A stretch of DNA of 64,000 nt from Molanna angustata (GCA_963576475.1 OY754990.1:9592921-9656920), one strand, 5' to 3'; positions 44,116-54,339 are shown, numbered from the stretch's first letter. The notes: a model not told the origin generated them from the letters alone. Translations and numbers: made by a program.

Positions 44116-44845
44116 AAACTTGGTAGCATCCTCCAGTTAGGAAGCCACGTGATCTCCTAACTTAAGTTAGCGACTGTGCAATGAAAACATGATTAGTTTT
44201 TGGAATTTAGTATTTAGGTCGAACTCTGCAGTCGGACCTAAGACCTGACCTGGGCTGTAGAGCCACAGATACAGTTCAAATTTATTCTAGTGATTGATTT
44301 TCTTAAAGTGAACGATTTATGTAATATAGCTAGACAAATATTGTAGTTTAAATGAATCATGTTTTAACATGATGCATTGTCATTGGAAAACACATATTCT
44401 GAATGTTTCTGAGTTTCAACTGGTCGGGAACTATGTAAGTTATAAATTGAGAATTTGACGTAAAAAAATATGTTGAATATTTTGATATTATGTCACTCCA
44501 CTATCATGGAGTAGAAAAGAGAAAAAAAAATAAACTTTAACATTTACTTTCAGTTGCTACGCTCTTTTTTTTATAAAAACCTTTACTGAACTCTTCTGTC
44601 CTATCACGTACGACGAAGCCTTCCTTGCGTGTTTATTTTTTCTTCCTTTTCCTGCTTTAAATATCCGCTTCTTTTCCTGAAAGGTCCTTTATCTCGAAAT
44701 TTTCCCGCAGGTGAGTTTTAAAAATAAATCTGGTATATTTAAATACAGAGACTGGCCATATTATTATAACGAAAAATTAGTGCAGATCTTTGAGAAACAT
44801 ATTCGTGGCAGTGACCAGTGCACCACTTATGTAGATATACATTTT
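44116..44845. other. No recognised feature
   Basis: Includes a pyrimidine-rich run ending TTTTCCCGCAGGTGAGT at about 44700-44717, which looks like a 3' and a 5' splice site back to back; with no exon or coding context I leave it unassigned. Confidence 0.4.
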
Positions 44846-45480
44846 TTTTATTTATTTTACATTTTGTACATAATATAAACAAATATAATGCATACTGGCG
44901 GGCTTATTGCCACAAGGCGATTTCTTCCAAACAAACAATAATACAGGTGACAGAATTATACATGTACATCAACAAAAAACGAAAGCTAAAAAATAACAAT
45001 GATTTTTTTTTTTTTTAAAAATGAATATGTCCTTGTTAAACAAGTACATATACATCTTCCTACGTTCCCTAAAATAAGCAAATAAATGCTTGTGCTATAG
45101 GTGAACGAAATCGGTCGAGGCAGGATTCGAACTCGCGACCACTGGATTACTAGCCCAGCGCGCTAACCGCTCTGCCATCGACCCATCTATATACATAACA
45201 CCAAGATAAAAAAAAACATCATAGCAAAAAAAAAGATTGGGAAGGAACAAGAAGAGGAAATCGAGATCAGGTGTTTAGGGATAAATATTACGTAGCAAAG
45301 GAAAGGAAGGAAAAAGAGAGGGATCAGGTATTTTCGAAGAGATATCCCTGCTTTAGTCTTTTCTTGAAAATAGAAAGTGAGTTTGATGAAGTTATATGAG
45401 GACTCAAATTATTCCAGAGTCTTGCTGAACGTACTTCGAAGGAACATCTAAAAATTCAGTGTTGTGAATGGGGATAGTTA
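44846..45480 (-). mobile_element. LINE-T 3' end (antisense), interrupted by a SINE
   Basis: Left part 44846-45001 carries the inverse of the 3' UTR (CTGGCGGGCTTATTGCC, stem-loop TCGCC-TTGT-GGCAA). Right part 45188-45480 carries the inverse of the C-terminus (TTTAGTCTTTTCTTGAAAAT, TATTCCAGAGTCTTGCTGAA, i.e. ARLWNN and FKKRLK). The SINE 45002-45187 separates them. Confidence 0.65.
45002..45187 (-). mobile_element. tRNA(Thr)-like SINE, copy 2
   Basis: Minus strand: acceptor GGTCGA pairs with TCGACC; GGCAGAGCGGTTAGCGCG, anticodon arm CTGGG-CTAGTAA-TCCAG with AGT in the anticodon place (Thr), GAGTTCGAATCCTGCC. Body with CACCTATAGCACAAGC, ending in a run of A (T on plus strand, 45002-45016). The T stem has a mismatch. 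Almost a full cloverleaf, but the attached body and the second copy show that it is a SINE. Confidence 0.75.
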
Positions 45481-45689
45481 ATGTAGTACGTTCAAATTTA
45501 GAATAAATTTATTGACATAAACATTTTTTTCCAAAATCGTTTATTATTTTTGTCTTTTATGGCATTTGGAGACAATTATTCATCGTGGTCAATGATGTAT
45601 CACACAGGATTAACGTGGCATCGATGAAGTGGAGAAATCTCTCTGGGGTACTTAATCTGTGACAGTAAAATGCCAGTGAGAACAAAAGG
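45481..45689. other. No recognised feature
   Basis: AT-rich; nothing identified. Confidence 0.4.
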
Positions 45690-45940
45690 AATAATATAAG
45701 ACAGCTGTCAGACCGGAGATGTTGTATTGAGCTGACTGCTGGACCGCCAAGAAATGAAAGAGCTTTGATGGGCCGGCGGTGTCACAAGAACTGATTAAAT
45801 CAGGAACAAATTTATTCGAAGAAGTGGCACCAATAGCGGACAAACTCAAAGAAACAAGGCTGCGTTGATATGGCCATGTCATGCGTAGGGATGAGAATCA
45901 CGTCGTTAGAAAGAGCCTTGACACACTATGACCCGAATGC
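45690..45940 (+). pseudogene. RTE-type fragment (RTE-G)
   Basis: Reads, with stops, RNKFIRRS.., VAPIADKLKETRLR, YGHVMRRDENHVVRKSLDT. The KL.E.RLRWYGHV.RRDE.HV..R motif belongs to RTE-type C-termini. At least three stops. Confidence 0.6.
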
Positions 45941-46159
45941 ACAGTCCTAGGTACCTCAATACTATCTCCTAACCTCACTGGAGTATGTAGTGTTCTTAAG
46001 TTAGCAGCGTTGCAGAAACATCACTAACTAAATACTAAATGCTACGCCAAACTCAGGGTCGATGGCATCGAATTTCACATTATGTTAATTATTATTATAC
46101 ATAATTATAAATTCCAATTATTAATAAAATAATTAAAATAATATTTTTTTTATTTCTGT
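45941..46159. other. No recognised feature
   Basis: Nothing identified. Confidence 0.4.
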
Positions 46160-46960
46160 GACAATGTATTACAAACTGACCTATGTAGAAAATGCCACCA
46201 AAAGTCAGAAACCATCCAGCACATTACAGGGGCATGCGTCACTCTCACACAAAATGACTATACACACAGACATAATCAAATCGCAAACATCATCCACCAA
46301 GAATTAGCTATTGCACACAAACTTATAAATAAAAATGACAAAATGCCTTATTATAAATACACACCTACACCAGTTCTTGAAAACTCCACTCACAAACTAT
46401 ACTTTGACAGATCCATCCGAACTGATAGAACCATACATTACAATAGACCAGATATTACACTTGTAGATAAACAAAATAAACATACAATGTTAATTGACAT
46501 CGCTGTACCAAACACACACAACATCGAAACAACTACAACCGAAAAAATTAGAAAATACACTGACTTGCAAGACGAAATCAAGCGAATCTGGGACATGCAA
46601 TCTGTGATGATAGTACCAATAGTAATTTCCACCACAGGAATTATTCCATTAAACTTATTCAGCAGTTTAGAAACCATCAAATTACCTAAATACACATACG
46701 TCACCATGCAAAAAGCAGCCATATTAAACACATGCAGACTGGTGAGGAAATTCCTCCAAATCGACGACACTACTGACCTTACTAACACATAAATACTACA
46801 CATGGCAACAACACACAAAACACCACATTTTATACACTCAGTAAGGATAGCACTTGGCAGCATTGCTCGTGCTACCCCAAATCCCACCAGGTGATAAACC
46901 TGAGAATGTATTAAAGAGCCCAAAATAATAATATATTTATTTAACATAAGAAAAGAAAAC
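46160..46960 (+). mobile_element. R2/R4-type non-LTR element, 3' portion
   Basis: Coding 46178-46792 is followed by a 3' UTR with CACTTGGCAGCATTGCTCGT and CACCAGGTGATAAACCTGAG, then AT-rich sequence. No 28S rDNA is near, so if it is R2-related it is a non-rDNA lineage or a dead copy out of place. Confidence 0.7.
46178..46792 (+). CDS. Zinc finger plus restriction-like endonuclease domain of an R2/R4-type protein (partial)
   Basis: Open for 205 codons to a stop at 46792. A CCHC finger opens it: C46184, C46193, H46220 and C46235 in DLCRKCHQKSETIQHITGAC. Then YTHRHNQIANIIHQELAI, YYKYTPTPVLEN, LYFDRSIRTDRTIHYN and RPDITLVDKQNKHTMLIDIA (RPD near 46445), and KIRKYTDLQDEIKRIWDM. CCHC followed by a PD-(D/E)xK-like RPD..(x)n..D.A.P block is the C-terminal layout of R2/R4/NeSL-type elements, where the endonuclease sits after RT. 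It nicks DNA for target-primed reverse transcription. The frame is intact over this whole domain; only the RT and N-terminus are missing. The first in-frame Met (46343) is not a real start. Confidence 0.75.
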   Translation, partial: DLCRKCHQKSETIQHITGACVTLTQNDYTHRHNQIANIIHQELAIAHKLINKNDKMPYYKYTPTPVLENSTHKLYFDRSIRTDRTIHYNRPDITLVDKQNKHTMLIDIAVPNTHNIETTTTEKIRKYTDLQDEIKRIWDMQSVMIVPIVISTTGIIPLNLFSSLETIKLPKYTYVTMQKAAILNTCRLVRKFLQIDDTTDLTNT

Positions 46961-49040
46961 ATACTGAAACAATACAGCACAGAGACCACTCAGTTTTCAT
47001 ATAAAAACAAACAGAAAATAAAAAAAACCAAAAAACATGATAAAAAATAATAATAATAATAAACCATGGGTGCTCCCTGATTGGCATCACTTTACCTATG
47101 TCTATCTAACTAGGAATAATTCTTGGTTTAACACAGACAATTTCAATGTATTTTCACTACGCTTTTACATCATGCGATAGAAATTTCAATCGATTGAATT
47201 AAAAAAGAACATAAACATCAATATAAGAAACAAGAAGAAAAACATTTTTGCATAAACAAAATGTTAAATAAAGCATAAAAACCTTAACAAAATATAAATA
47301 CAGAGCATTAACAAAATATAAAATAAAGCATTATGGAAAAGAATGACAGCAGAATAAAGCATTATGGAAAAGAATGACATTACCTAAATAAGTATGTTTG
47401 TTAACTTATATTCCGATTGCGATCGACCTATACTCAGCAACCACCTATTTACAAACTTTTTAAGAACATTCACACTTATTGTGTGCCAAATAAAATATGA
47501 AATTGGGGAGAATAAGTGAAAATACAAATAAATATAGGTACCCTCAGCACTAAAGGAAAAGTACAAATTTGTGACCCTGACGTGTCATTTTTTTCATAAA
47601 GATCTGTACTTATTTGTCACTCTAATAATATTGCAAGCTTCTGTACTTTTGTATATATATATACACACAATACGGCAGTCTGCCATGACTGTCCTAATAT
47701 GCTCGAATTATCTTTGCATGCATATTACGTAATACGGAGATAATCCCTAATTTTACGACTTTCTTCTTTACCAGTTCTTATCTGGTAGAAAAAAATTATT
47801 TTTTTTCGTTTTTCAGTACAACGGTTTGACAGTGTAACGTCGGATTTTCACCGCTGACAGAATTCATCGCTTTAATTAAGCTTCCTCTTATATTTCCCTT
47901 GTGTGTCTGTCTCTACTGGAATTTTGTAATTGATTTTTTAACTAACTCCCCGAACAGCTTGAACTGTGAAACTTTCAAATTTGTGTATTCCCGATGACAA
48001 TGCGTGTTAAAACTGTTTGATTCATTTGATATTTTTATATAATTGAACAATTTTAATACAAAGCAATCAGAGCTTTGTGTTTTCGGCTGAGTAACGATAA
48101 CTCTGTTAGATGTAATAATATTTTTTTTATTTTTTTTTGCATGTTTTCAATGTAAAAACACTCAAAATATAATAATGTATAAATTAAGGAAATTATACGA
48201 ATTGAGTAATTTTATGTATGTCAGTGAAAATCGATTACAAATTTAATATGTGAAAAAACTTTAAAAAGGGTACCCTCGTATACTTGTAATTTACAGTGAA
48301 AAACAATACAAGTGTAATACGTTTGATTTTATCATGATATAAATTATAACGTGATTTCCTAGTACCTACATCATTATGTTTCCAGAATTTTCCACTATTA
48401 GTAACAAAATATAAATGCATTTTACATTTATTTATGTATCCATATTGTATAAAACTAATGAAAACTGTATACTCAACACCAGTTGATTATGGCCTTGTAA
48501 GCCGAAACGGTCGTCGGAAGTCAAATAAATTCTCTGCGGAATATATATGAGTTCATATTTAAACTATTCATATTTCATATTTTAAATATTCATATGAGTT
48601 CATATTTAAACTATTCATATTCATATTTCGTACTTAGTTTAAACTATTTAAAAGAACATTTAAAAGGTTCATAACCTGTTAATATTATTATACCTATTAT
48701 AAATTCATATTGTAAACTGTTGGTTCTATAAAATCAATAAAATAAAAAAATAAATAAATAATTATTATGGAATGTTACAGTTTGGAAGCCGTGCCAATCG
48801 ACAGATTGAAAACTGCTGACGTTTGATTTGATCTTAACTTTGATTTTTTCTTTCAAGTGCAAGTAATACTTCAAATCAAAGAATTATAAAAAACTAACCG
48901 GAAGGCCTGCGAAGAAATGGAAAGACACTTGGACCTCCTCCTCCCAGGATATTCCACTCTCACAAACAGGTCAATGACCTAATACAGGATGAAGAAGGAG
49001 AAGAAAAATAACGGCTTAACTATTTGATAAATACTTACAA
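46961..49040. other. AT-rich DNA without recognised genes
   Basis: Contains (ATA)n near 47048, a 27-bp direct repeat near 47330-47375 (AAAGCATTATGGAAAAGAAT), and repeated TTCATATTTAAACTATTCAT near 48550-48630. Apart from the motif at 48482-48514, no coding or element signature was seen. Confidence 0.45.
48482..48514 (+). other. Penelope-type 3' end trace with degenerate hammerhead-like sequence
   Basis: TTGATTATGGCCTTGTAAGC followed by CGAAACGGTCGTC resembles the order core-stem II-GAAA-stem III-GTC, with stem II GGC/GCC, but two core bases differ from CTGANGA. Probably the end of another, old Penelope-like copy. Confidence 0.35.
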
Positions 49041-49072
49041 TATAATATAATATAATATAATAATTTAGATGA

Positions 49073-51145
49073 ATTTGAAAAGAAAGGTCTTTGAAACATG
49101 TATCCTCCCAGTGCTAACATATGGATTGGAAACAATGACACTAACTGCCAACACAATATACAAACTAAAATGTACGCAACGAGCTATGCTATTGAAACAT
49201 GTATCCTCCCAGTGCTAACATATGGATTGGAAACAATGACACTAACTGCCAACACAATATACAAACTGAAATGTACGCAACGAGCTATGCTATTGAAACA
49301 TGTATCCTCCCAGTGCTAACATATGGATTGGAAACAATGACACTAACTGCCAACACAATATACAAACTGAAATGTACGCAACGAGCTATGCTATTGAAAC
49401 ATGTATCCTCCCAGTGCTAACATATGGATTGGAAACAATGACACTAACTGCCAACACAATATACAAACTGAAATGTACGCAACGAGCTATGCTATTGAAA
49501 CATGTATCCTCCCAGTGCTAACATATGGATTGGAAACAATGACACTAACTGCCAACACAATATACAAACTAAAATGTACGCAACGAGCTATGCTATTGAA
49601 ACATGTATCCTCCCAGTGCTAACATATGGATTGGAAACAATGACACTAACTGCCAACACAATATACAAACTGAAATGTACGCAACGAGTTATGCTATTGA
49701 AACATGTATCCTCCCAGTGCTAACATATGGATTGGAAACAATGACACTAACTGCCAACACAATATACAAACTGAAATGTACGCAACGAGCTATGCTATTG
49801 AAACATGTATCCTCCCAGTGCTAACATATGGATTGGAAACAATGACACTAACTGCCAACACAATATACAAACTGAAATGTACGCAACGAGCTATGCTATT
49901 GAAACATGTATCCTCCCAGTGCTAACATATGGATTGGAAACAATGACACTAACTGCCAACACAATATACAAACTGAAATGTACGCAACGAGCTATGCTAT
50001 TGAAACATGTATCCTCCCAGTGCTAACATATGGATTGGAAACAATGACACTAACTGCCAACACAATATACAAACTAAAATGTACGCAACGAGCTATGCTA
50101 TTGAAACATGTATCCTCCCAGTGCTAACATATGGATTGGAAACAATGACACTAACTGCCAACACAATATACAAACTGAAATGTACGCAACGAGTTATGCT
50201 ATTGAAACATGTATCCTCCCAGTGCTAACATATGGATTGGAAACAATGACACTAACTGCCAACACAATATACAAACTGAAATGTACGCAACGAGCTATGC
50301 TATTGAAACATGTATCCTCCCAGTGCTAACATATGGATTGGAAACAATGACACTAACTGCCAACACAATATACAAAGAAATGTACGCAACGAGCTATGCT
50401 ATTGAAACATGTATCCTCCCAGTGCTAACATATGGATTGGAAACAATGACACTAACTGCCAACACAATATACAAACTGAAATGTACGCAACGAGCTATGC
50501 TATTGAAACATGTATCCTCCCAGTGCTAACATATGGATTGGAAACAATGACACTAACTGCCAACACAATATACAAACTGAAATGTACGCAACGAGCTATG
50601 CTATTGAAACATGTATCCTCCCAGTGCTAACATATGGATTGGAAACAATGACACTAACTGCCAACACAATATACAAACTGAAATGTACGCAACGAGTTAT
50701 GCTATTGAAACATGTATCCTCCCAGTGCTAACATATGGATTGGAAACAATGACACTAACTGCCAACACAATATACAAACTAAAATGTACGCAACGAGCTA
50801 TGGAACGGCAAATGTTAGGAGTGAGCCTCCGGGATAAAATAAGAAATGAAGAAATCAGACGCCAAACGAAAGTCGTTGACATAGCAGACCGTGTTGCAAA
50901 GTTGAAATGGCAGTGGGCAGGGCATGTTGCAAGACAGGGTACCGAGAGGTGGACACCCAGAATACTAAAATGGAGACCGTGGGAAAATAAAAGACCGGTA
51001 GGGCGACCACAAAAAGATGGGTGGACGATATCATTCCGGTTGCGGGAAGGGGTTGGCTGGGGGAAGCACAGGACCGAGAGAGATGGAGTTCATTGGAGGA
51101 GGCCTACATCCAGCAGTGGAGAGATGGCTGACGAAGAAGAAGAAG
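49073..51145 (+). mobile_element. RTE-B insertion containing a 17-unit array
   Basis: Flanked by AATTTAGATGA at 49062-49072 and 51146-51156 (11 bp, perfect). It starts with codons for RKVFETCILPVLTYGLETMT, then the 101-bp array, then ordinary coding from 50790: RAMERQMLGVSLRDKIRNEE, VAKLKWQWAGHVARQGTERW, TPRILKWRPWENKRPVGRPQ, a frame change, and the tail GAAGAAGAAGAAG. Without the array it would be a short 5'-truncated RTE-B 3' end of the same kind as 58713-59822. Confidence 0.85.
49098..50812. repeat. Tandem repeat, 101-bp unit x 17
   Basis: Unit starts (ATGTATCCTCCCAGTGC) lie at 49098, 49199, 49300 and on at 101-bp steps to 50310, then 50409 (unit 13 is 99 bp through loss of CT), 50510, 50611 and 50712. 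The unit is the RTE-B coding stretch ETCILPVLTYGLETM..to..CTQRAM. Only two variable sites were seen: CTAAAA/CTGAAA (A-type in units 1, 5, 10, 17) and GAGCTA/GAGTTA (T-type in units 6, 11, 16). 101 is not a multiple of 3, so frames rotate and overlapping 73-codon frames appear in every unit. Confidence 0.97.
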
Positions 51146-51294
51146 AATTTAGATGATTTATATAGCGCTGGTTTCGTGAATATCTTACCTCAAGGGCGCT
51201 GAAAATTGATTAAGATGTACATATCATTATGGCTCTGGTAAGATTTGCGAAAAAAGTGTGTTTTAAGATTTTTTCTGAAGGTAGATATATTTTC

Positions 51295-51432
51295 TACCAC
51301 CTAACAGATGGATGGACGACATAAAAAGATTTGTTGGACCACAGTGGATGGGAGTCGCACAGGAACGGGAGGAGTGGAGAAGGAGAGAGGAGGCCTATGC
51401 CTTGCAGTGGGCAAACACAGGCTGATAATGAT
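51295..51432 (+). mobile_element. RTE-type 3' end, 138-bp insertion
   Basis: Reads RWMDDIKRFVGPQWMGVAQE, then REEWRRREEAYALQWANTG and stop, with a GATAATGAT tail. Flanked by GATATATTTTC at 51284-51294 and 51433-51443 (11 bp, perfect) inside the L2 coding sequence, whose frame resumes exactly when it is removed. Confidence 0.9.
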
Positions 51433-52027
51433 GATATATTTTCAGTCTGTCTGAGGGTATGTGGGAGCTTATTCCATGTATTTGGTCCTGCCGCAGCAAA
51501 CGCACGATCGCCGAAATAAGTGGTATGCACCCTGTTTATTTCAAATAATTTCTCAACCACGGATGAAGATGCAGAACTAAGTGATGATTGTCTGTCGTTA
51601 ATTGAAAGAGGAATGCAAAGTTCGGAGAGGTAAGTAGGAGGTATACCGAGAAGTGCTTTGAAGATCATGAGACAGAGCTTATATTCAATCCTTTCAGGAA
51701 CTTTAAGCCAATGAAGGTTGCGGAGATGATGAGAGATGTGAGAAAAACTAGGAGGCTCCAGTGATGAGCCTGGCTGCAGCATCGAAAACTGACTGAATTT
51801 TATTAATTTCTTTTTTTGTAGATTCGCATATATATAGTTACAGTAATCCAAACGGGAGACAACAAAGGCGCTTACTAAAGATTTCAAGGCTGTAGATGGG
51901 ATACTCCTTCGGATTGATTTTAAACGTCTTAATTCAAAGAAAGCAGAAGATGAAACTGAAGATGTTATAGAATGAAGGTATAACAATAGTTATACCTCTA
52001 AACATTTCGCTGAAGAACACAAACTTT

Positions 52028-52089
52028 AATATCTGTTGGTTTAAAGAAATTGCCAAATGGCAAAATTCCTGTCAGTGTACAAAATGTGA
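52028..52089 (+). mobile_element. LINE-T-type 3' end trace
   Basis: GTTGGTTTAAAGAAATTGCC, hairpin TTGCC-AAAT-GGCAA and CTGTCAGTGTACAAAATGTG, as in 42500-42560. No tail array. Confidence 0.6.
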
Positions 52090-52580
52090 ACCGCTGGGGA
52101 ATAGTTGAAAGAACCCATGTGCCAGTGTCCTGGGTTCGATTATTTATAATTGAATCTCAATTGAATGCTCCGGACGACAGAGATGAGAATCCTATGCTCC
52201 ATCGCGGGTTTCACCCTTTTGGATCGGATGAGGAACACCGATATAAGACAGATCTGTGACGTTAGGGATATTCTCTGATGGTGCAAGAGCCGAAGACGAT
52301 TCTGGCGGGACCACGTGGCGAGAATGGAGACAACAGATTGCCCAAAATTATCTCCCAACAAATAAACTTTGGCAATCGAACACGAGGTAGACCACCCAAG
52401 AGAGATAGCTGGAGCTCGGCGTCACAAGAGGCCTTGAGGGACGGGCAAAGTTCCTGAAAAAAACAGGTGTCAACCTATAAAAAGAAGAAGAATCTCAATT
52501 AAATATTGATTTTCTGGCCTGAAAACACTGATTCATTGTAAGACGTTGCCATTTGTCAGTAAACTTGGCAGCATATAACT
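52090..52580 (+). mobile_element. SINE copy 2, split by an RTE insertion
   Basis: 52090-52162 has CGCTGGGGAATAGTTG (weak A box) and GTCCTGGGTTCGATT (B box); 52501-52580 has TATTGATTTTCTGGCCTGAA, AACACTGATTCATTG and GTTGCCATTTGTCAGTAAAC, matching the body of the SINE at 28916-29125 in order. The RTE-C piece 52163-52489 and its duplication interrupt it. Confidence 0.6.
52163..52489 (+). mobile_element. RTE-C 3' end inserted in a SINE
   Basis: Reads TEMRILCSIAGFTLLDRMRN, TDIRQICDVRDIL with stop, CKSRRRFWRDHVARMETTD, and later SQEALRDGQSS; tail AAGAAGAAG. Flanked by GAATCTCAATT at 52152-52162 and 52490-52500 (11 bp, perfect). Same family as 13470-14060. Confidence 0.8.
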
Positions 52581-53144
52581 AATTAATTGAAATTTATCTA
52601 TATTAGTTTTAGTTTTATTTAATGTAATTGAAAATTTAGCTCTTGGCAAACAACTCGACCGAGTTGATAAACATTTTGCAAAGAATAATGCATTTAAACA
52701 AATCGATAAAAATTTTTGTGTAATACGGGCGGGCAATTTTTGGCGGACAATATCTTCGTCTGTCATTCCGATTATTTCGGCGGTAGGTAAAAGAATATAT
52801 TTTCGAAATATTTAACGCAGAGATATTTCTATTCGCTTTCCTAATAGCTTCACGTATATGTATAAACTTACTTAAATTTATATATTACTTGCATATGTAC
52901 TCGGTGTTGGCAGGGTAGGATTATTCACGTTATACTGTCAATTACAGTTCAGGGGGGCAAGTCCAGCTAGACGGCGGAATCAAAACCATCTTGGATATAA
53001 TTATCATATGGAGTTCTATAACATCTTAAGATTTTAGTGATCTCAGTATGATCCGGCTCTAAGGACCAAATGTTAAATTTATGGCTGGATTTTGGTGGAT
53101 GAATAATGAAAAAAAAAACAGGTTGGCGTGTTGGACACTTCCTT
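52581..53144. other. No recognised feature
   Basis: AT-rich. 52915-53060 is less AT-rich but shows no coding motif. A minus-strand 77-codon frame (52533-52766) is not recognised. Confidence 0.45.
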
Positions 53145-53868
53145 TTTATCTAGACAAAATACATGGCAACAAGAAAAGCATCACTGAACAACATCCCCGT
53201 AAGAAACGAATCAATATCAGTGGGAACCCATCAGCTAGAAGCCGTTGAATCATTCACATACCTGGGATCTCTTGTTACAGCGGACAACAACACCAGTGTG
53301 GAAATAAGGGCAAGACTTGCCGCGGCAAATAGATGCTATTATGGACTGCTAAAGCAACTAAGGTCACGACTCATCTCTCGTAAAACAAAAACCCTCATTT
53401 ACAAAACTCTTCTTAGACCGGTCATGACATATGCATCAGAATGCTGGACATTGACCAAGAAGGACAAAAATGCATTGTTGGTGTTCGAAAGAGAAATACT
53501 TCGCAAAATATTTGGTCCTACCTGTGAAGGAGGATCTTGGAGGATCCGGTTTAACCACGAGCTACATAGAAATAATGTATGGCGAACCAAACGTTGTCCA
53601 ATACATCAAAATACAACGTCTACGTTGGCTCGGACACGTTTGTAGAATGGAGGATAGCCGGGTCCCAAAGAAAGTATTGGACACCTGTCCTGAAGGAAGA
53701 AGAAGCAGAGGGAGACCTAGGATGAGATGGCTGGACGACATCGAGGGCGATATAAGAGCGATCGGACAGACAAATTGGAGGAGACTTGCTGTCGACAGGG
53801 CGGGATGGAGGCAGTTTCTTGAGGAGGCCAAGGCTCGCACCGGACTGTAGCGCCATTGCTGATGATGA
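53145..53868 (+). mobile_element. RTE-D 3' region
   Basis: Frame 53163-53560: SVGTHQLEAVESFTYLGSLV, EIRARLAAANRCYYGLLKQL, LLRPVMTYASECWTLTKKD, FEREILRKIFGP. After a shift near 53560: EPNVVQYIKIQRLRWLGHVC, RMEDSRVPKKVLDTCPEGRR, RGRPRMRWLDDIEGDI and a stop at 53850 followed by GCTGATGATGATT. The YLGS, RPV(M/L)TYA.E.W and RLRWLGHV.RM blocks identify it as RTE-type. One frameshift; the rest is well kept. Truncated on the 5' side, so RT is missing. It abuts Helentron-like copy D. Confidence 0.8.
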
Positions 53869-54076
53869 TTATGCTGTTTACATATTCTGGTTAGGAAAAA
53901 AAGACTGACATCCATACTATCCTGACATACATACCTACATGTTTAATATAAAAACAAAGTATATTAAAATATTCATTAATTTGTGTTTAAGTGTTTAAGG
54001 TTTGGTACGAATTCTTCCAATAGACATATGTAATATCGCCATCGACAGATGGATCTCATGTGTTACATGCAACTAG
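53869..54076 (+). mobile_element. Helentron-like element, copy D (3' end only)
   Basis: CATATTCTGGTTAGG to CATCGACAGATGGATCTCAT, hairpin CATGT-GTT-ACATG and CAACTAG, followed by T. Corresponds to the last 200 bp of copy C; the subterminal repeat has one mismatch. Confidence 0.7.
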
Positions 54077-54339
54077 TTAATAATATGTCAAGCCTCTTTA
54101 CACTCAAAACATATTTTCTTTGTGAATAATTTGTATACTCGGCTTGCTAAATTGTATTATAAAACTAATTAAAACATTTTCTTTGTAAATTTCGTTGAAT
54201 GTTGTATCAAATATCCGTGTTATGACGTACTGTACGTGACTTTACATTTTCTAAAGCATTATTATTATTTGAAAACACGTGTAAACATTTCTATATCTTT
54301 ATGCAAACTTAGAAATTAGTAGATATGTCGGTAGACTTA
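54077..54339. other. No recognised feature
   Basis: AT-rich; nothing identified. Confidence 0.4.

Larger units (their letters stand above)
49041..51990 (-). mobile_element. L2-type LINE (antisense), split by two RTE insertions
   Basis: Own parts: 49041-49072 (tail), 51157-51294 and 51444-51990. Minus-strand coding from 51986: LRRLKSIRRSIPSTALKSL, VVSRLDYCNYIYANLQKKK, LRNLHWLKVPERIEYKLCLM, YFGDRAFAAAGPNTWNKLPH and TLRQTENIS, and, across the 51295-51432 insertion, FRKNLKTHFFANL. These are L2-type C-terminal motifs. The 3' UTR has AGCGCCCTTG...CAGCGCTATATAAATCATCT, as at 23590-23630, and the tail continues beyond the second insertion at 49041-49072. Confidence 0.8.

Noticed and set aside
44700..44717. 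Back-to-back splice sites (CGCAG then GTGAGT) as evidence of a host exon
   Set aside because: No coding sequence, promoter or second exon can be supported around it; such motifs arise by chance.
45115..45187. Functional tRNA(Thr) gene on the minus strand
   Set aside because: Nearly a full cloverleaf, but with a T-stem mismatch, an attached SINE body and an A-run; better explained as a SINE.
46438..46989. 183-codon hydrophobic frame on the minus strand
   Set aside because: It is the antisense shadow of the R2/R4-type endonuclease frame, which has clear motifs.
49098..51156. Family of identical 73-codon genes in tandem
   Set aside because: Each frame crosses two 101-bp units in different reading frames; it is a fragment of RTE-B coding sequence out of register, not a gene family.
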